DNA from: Planctomycetota bacterium
GTDB taxonomy: Bacteria > Planctomycetota > Planctomycetia > Gemmatales > Gemmataceae
Length of the DNA stretch: 52,822 bases
Direction of reading: 5' to 3'
Assembly: GCA_021413735.1 (NCBI GenBank)
Contig: JAIOPV010000160.1
Coordinates: 1 to 52,822, forward strand
Shown here one piece after another: positions 49,719 to 52,822 of this stretch. The notes beneath the pieces were generated by a model that saw only the letters and a program-made list of their open reading frames with translations, was not told the origin of the DNA and ran no database searches. The translations under genes were made by a program, and so were the position numbers. How positions within the stretch are numbered: the stretch's first letter is position 1; the number at the start of each line of letters is the position of its first letter.

Positions 49719-50741
49719 ATGAACCCCGCAACTGTTCCCGAGGGCGTCTCAAAGCCGATAGCGTTCGACACGTTTCGTGCTCGAGTCATGTTCCTGCTCG
49801 CGCTCGTGTTCCTCGTGTTCGTGGGCGGAATCGTTCACAGGACAATCAGCGGCACCATCACTCAATCCCAACGCGACACGGTGGCCGGCGGGTTGCTGAT
49901 CATTTGGCCGCTGTTCATCGTTGAGGTGCTGTGGGGAGTTGTGCGGCGTGATCGGTCGCAACCCATCAGCACGGTAATTCGACGGGCCGCGCTGGTGTGC
50001 CTCGTGCCGCCGTGGCGAATGGCGCTTCCCGATTCGCGAACCGGATTAATCTGGTTGCCGCGAATGGGGTGGCATCCTCACGGCAAGGAGTTATCCGAAC
50101 GCCTCGAACATGCGTTCGCGGGGCCGATGGTCCTGGTCGCGCTGATGATTTTGCCCGTGCTCGGTCTGGAGTATTTCCGCTCCTCCGACGTGCAGAGCAC
50201 CCCTGAATTGAGCATCGCTCTCGACGTGGGAATCGCGGTCATTTGGGTGGCGTTCGCGATGGAGTTCATCATCAAGACGTCTGCACATCCGAAGCCCTCC
50301 AGCTTCGCGATGGAGCACTGGCTGGATCTGGCAATCGTCGTGCTTCCGCTGCTGGAGTTCGTGCTCACGAAGGGACACGTTGGTGCGCTCGCTCGACTTG
50401 TTCGGGCAGGGCAAGCACTCAGCCCGGCGCAGCTCGCCCGCATGGAAAGGCTGTACCGCCTGCGGGGAGTCGCTGCCGAGGGATGGCATGCTCTGTTGCT
50501 GCTGGATTTCATCGCTCGAATGCTTGGGCACACGCCGGAGAAGCGAATCAAACAGATTGGCGAGCGGATCGTGGAACTGGAAAATGAAATCAGCGAACTG
50601 CGTCATGACGCACGTTCGCTGGAGGAGAGGTTAGCTTCGACGCAACCGAATCAGAACCAGCCTGAAACGCGATCAGGTGGTGCGACCGGCGAGTTGCCGA
50701 GCGAGGCGGTGACGGCCACCAAGCGACCATCGGAACCATAG
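49719..50741 (+). CDS. Channel-like membrane protein with C-terminal coiled coil
   Basis: 340 residues from ATG 49719; a reading from 49629 adds 30 residues and neither start has a clear ribosome site. About five membrane segments: FLLALVFLVFVGGIVH, GGLLIIWPLFIVEVLWGVV, PMVLVALMILPVLGL, LDVGIAVIWVAFAMEFIIKT and WLDLAIVVLPLLEFV, then ARLVRAGQALSPAQLARMER resembling the S4-like charged helix of voltage-gated channels. It ends in a coiled coil (RIVELENEISELRHDARSLE). No selectivity filter such as GYG is visible, so the channel assignment is tentative. Confidence 0.6.
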   Translation: MNPATVPEGVSKPIAFDTFRARVMFLLALVFLVFVGGIVHRTISGTITQSQRDTVAGGLLIIWPLFIVEVLWGVVRRDRSQPISTVIRRAALVCLVPPWRMALPDSRTGLIWLPRMGWHPHGKELSERLEHAFAGPMVLVALMILPVLGLEYFRSSDVQSTPELSIALDVGIAVIWVAFAMEFIIKTSAHPKPSSFAMEHWLDLAIVVLPLLEFVLTKGHVGALARLVRAGQALSPAQLARMERLYRLRGVAAEGWHALLLLDFIARMLGHTPEKRIKQIGERIVELENEISELRHDARSLEERLASTQPNQNQPETRSGGATGELPSEAVTATKRPSEP

Positions 50742-50926
50742 CTGTGGAAGGTGAAGCCGGCGCCGCTGCGAACTTGGGCGATCAGCACAACCGGAACCGT
50801 GAGACCATCGCGACCGCGAGCGAACTTCATCCAATCGGGCAGAACATCGACGGACTTGATTGTTTCCGTTCCGTCAGGAGCAACAACCGTGACGCGACCG
50901 GGATGGTTGGTGGGTTCAGCGAACAT
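50651..50926 (-). CDS. Hypothetical protein, convergent overlap with the channel-like gene
   Basis: 91 residues from ATG 50926 (MFAEPTNHPGRVTVVAPDGT); 50-residue beta-type pattern (GLTVPVVLIAQVRSGAGFTF; GRLVAVTASLGN). A start at 51013 would add 29 residues and reach to 31 bases from the Hsp70-like gene. Its last 91 bases overlap the end of the channel-like gene on the other strand. No family recognised. Confidence 0.55.
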   Translation of the reverse strand: MFAEPTNHPGRVTVVAPDGTETIKSVDVLPDWMKFARGRDGLTVPVVLIAQVRSGAGFTFHSYGSDGRLVAVTASLGNSPVAPPDRVSGWF

Positions 50927-51044
50927 GGGCAAGACTTCCTTGAGGTCGCCCGGCGATTCCACCACCGGGTTCGCTGTATGGACGCTGGTCAGCCGCCGCC
51001 TTGCGCTGGTCAAACATTATTCAGTTGAGAAGCCGCAAGCGGCC

Positions 51045-52822
51045 TTACCCGCTGCTCAATCGCAACCCAATTGGCAGACTTTCCCCAAATAGCCGCGTTG
51101 CCTCTTCGCCCTCCGACGCGACCACTTCTTCCACCATGCGTTTCCAGGCTGCCGGGCATGGATGCGAACGCAACACGCTTAGCACACGATTGCGGGTCAA
51201 ATCGCTGACATCCACGGCACGCAAGCCGCTCTGTCGAGCGAGTTGCGACAGGCAGAACAACCAGCCGTTCTTTTCGCTCTCGTTGCCTGGCGTGAACGGC
51301 AACAGCTCCTCGATCCACTGTTCGACGATGTCCGGGTGAATCACGGAGTTCAGCGGGCCGTACAGTTGCACTCGCGCTCCGAGTCGCGTCAGCGACCAGA
51401 ACGCATACACCGGCACGGGCGACTTCTTGCAATCACGCAACAGTGCGACGCCCAGATTCTCCTTCGTCTTTGCGTCGAGGCGTTCCAGAGTTGCAGCCGC
51501 TCGCCACATCTCCGCGTACTCGTTCGCTGGCGGTCGCGAGAACGCCTTGCCCTTCCCCGGAAGCAGTGCGGGCCGCAGTCGCGTGAACAACGCCTGTTGA
51601 AGTGCCGCGTTCAAGCCACCACTGACACGCCGCCACATGATCCAGTAATCCGCGCCGCCTTCCGGAACGATCGGCGGCTTCTTTCCACCACTGAGATTGC
51701 CAGTCGGAGCGCTTGCTCCCGTCGTGATGAGCTTCCACAACGCTTCGACACGATAGCGGTCCACGGGGTCGCCGAAACCAGGACGAAGCACGAAGCCCGT
51801 GAGGTTGTACCATCGTGAGAGATGCCCCGGCGACTTCCCACGCCCCGCGGCTTGTTCTTCAAGGAACTCCCACACGCGTCGGCAAAGACCAGTTGGCCAG
51901 TCGGAACGCGGCGACTCCAACGCCGTTTCGAGCAGCTTGGGAAGTTCAGTTGTGGTGGGTGTCGGCGAACCGGCAGCGGCAGTGGGCGCTTCGCCAAAGA
52001 CCTGCGAAATCAGTGTTGCGGCGACTTGCACTCGCTCCTCGGGGTACACCTCGATCAGCGCGTTCGAGGCGTCGGCCTCCTCGTCTTCCTTGGTCGGCTC
52101 ACGCAGCACATCGCGAACGTTGAACTCCAGTCGCCAACGGTTGCCTTCTTTCGTTTCGCAGTACAGTTCCAGCGTGCCGATCTCGGTACACTTCGACGCG
52201 AGCGTCACGGGCACTTGCTTCACGCCGGTTCGCTTGCCGCCCCGCAACACCGTGTGCAACGGCGGTAATGGCAACAGCGACTCGGGCGGCAATCGCAGCA
52301 CTTGCCCCGGCTTGTCATCGCCGCGCACGGTCGATGTGTACAGCGGGAACAGTACGGGCTGACCGAGTGCGAGTTCCAGCACCGGCGAAGGCATCTTCAC
52401 TTCGTCGCCTTCCTGCATGCGCCGCGGAACCACGCATAGCACCGGAACGCTGTGAGCGTGAACGCCGCGACCAAGCGAGTCGGTTTCAATGGCGATGTAG
52501 TAGGAACGCGGAATGCCGCCACCGATTCGCCGCCCGCCGGAGTGCTTCAGCCACGCGAAGTATGCCGCACCCCACGCCACAGCGAGATCGAGCGACGGAC
52601 TCGTGAGAATCAGCGGATCCCACTTCGCCGCGTCGCGGTCAAACCATGGCCGCATCACATCAACGACCCGCTCTCGCAGCACTTCCGGCTGGAACACGCC
52701 GCCATTGAAGAGGATTGCGTCAACGGGGTCGCCGGTGGGAACATGCTGCCGCAAGAACGCCGCGAGGTGCTTGCTCACGGCCGGGTCAGACACATACGGC
52801 AATCCCATCTCTTGAAGCCCAG
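51045..52822 (-). CDS. Hsp70-superfamily protein (partial, 5' end outside the window)
   Basis: At least 592 residues: the reading continues off the right edge (LQEMGLPYVSDPAVSKHLAA). VDAILFNGGVFQPEVLRERV, LILTSPSLDLAVAWGAAYFA and GIPRSYYIAIETD are ATPase-half motifs of the large planctomycete Hsp70-like family; the second half (PGFGDPVDRYRVEALWKLIT; YNLTGFVLRPGF) is of the DUF3731-type extension. A chaperone-related role is likely but untested. The missing N-terminus should carry the phosphate-1 loop. Confidence 0.8.
   Translation of the reverse strand, partial: GLQEMGLPYVSDPAVSKHLAAFLRQHVPTGDPVDAILFNGGVFQPEVLRERVVDVMRPWFDRDAAKWDPLILTSPSLDLAVAWGAAYFAWLKHSGGRRIGGGIPRSYYIAIETDSLGRGVHAHSVPVLCVVPRRMQEGDEVKMPSPVLELALGQPVLFPLYTSTVRGDDKPGQVLRLPPESLLPLPPLHTVLRGGKRTGVKQVPVTLASKCTEIGTLELYCETKEGNRWRLEFNVRDVLREPTKEDEEADASNALIEVYPEERVQVAATLISQVFGEAPTAAAGSPTPTTTELPKLLETALESPRSDWPTGLCRRVWEFLEEQAAGRGKSPGHLSRWYNLTGFVLRPGFGDPVDRYRVEALWKLITTGASAPTGNLSGGKKPPIVPEGGADYWIMWRRVSGGLNAALQQALFTRLRPALLPGKGKAFSRPPANEYAEMWRAAATLERLDAKTKENLGVALLRDCKKSPVPVYAFWSLTRLGARVQLYGPLNSVIHPDIVEQWIEELLPFTPGNESEKNGWLFCLSQLARQSGLRAVDVSDLTRNRVLSVLRSHPCPAAWKRMVEEVVASEGEEATRLFGESLPIGLRLSSG

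Overview
The window looks like a chromosome segment of a Gemmata-like planctomycete. It is GC-rich and carries planctomycete family markers: a DUF1559 pseudopilin-like protein, a TIGR03067 protein, a DUF1580-type DNA-binding protein, a Ser/Thr kinase with a C-terminal repeat region, and a GC-rich interspersed palindrome whose translation reads REPRPQGSG. The assignment rests on gene content only. No rRNA or tRNA gene was seen.

Layout. (1) 1-14.9 kb, all on the minus strand: an extracellular polysaccharide/glycan locus. Its first gene is a NusG/RfaH-like specialised antiterminator (14367-14894), followed by GT4, GT4, methyltransferase, FkbM methyltransferase, Wzy-like polymerase, GT4, GT2, Wzx-like flippase, two sugar epimerases, a sugar-1-phosphate nucleotidyltransferase, a GmhB-like phosphatase and a last GT4. 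Many genes overlap by four bases (ATGA, GTGA, TTGA). The downstream end is decaying: a frameshifted heptose-7-phosphate kinase relic, an FkbM gene broken by a palindromic repeat and a stop codon, and a C-terminally truncated glycosyltransferase.

(2) 15065-28933: a 13.9 kb integrative element inserted in the 3' end of mutS2. It is bounded by a 16-bp direct repeat (GGGAAGATCTCTTCAA). The copy next to the integrase side supplies a new mutS2 end (EEIFPEK-stop), and the displaced original end (EEIFPV-stop) is still readable at the far side. The element encodes a tyrosine integrase, a DUF1580 protein, a replication initiator-like protein, a DnaB-like helicase, a sigma factor, an excisionase-like HTH protein, a P27 terminase small subunit, tail tape-measure-like and tail-chaperone-like proteins, and many small unknowns. 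I see no large terminase, portal, protease or capsid gene, so it resembles a phage satellite or a head-less prophage. At its centre is a divergent switch: one gene encodes a ribbon-helix-helix domain joined by a proline-rich linker to an RNA polymerase alpha-CTD domain, and its promoter region holds two 19-bp CCTAGG inverted repeats, each overlapping one of two divergent promoters. The element therefore carries both a sigma factor and an alpha-CTD-like factor.

(3) 28.9-52.8 kb: host chromosome. It holds mutS2 (Smr-less, with an in-frame palindromic insert), an ISAzo13-family insertion sequence lying between two oppositely oriented 20-bp palindromes, a TIGR03067 protein, a ThiO-like glycine oxidase, a coupled pair of dynamin-like GTPases, a CHAD protein and a small lipoprotein. 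The dynamin-CHAD-lipoprotein block is flanked by an inverted 80-bp repeat. Then come DNA polymerase III delta', a YdeP-type molybdopterin oxidoreductase with FdhD, a transmembrane Ser/Thr kinase, LL-diaminopimelate aminotransferase, a DUF1559 protein, a channel-like membrane protein, and an Hsp70-superfamily protein that runs off the right edge.
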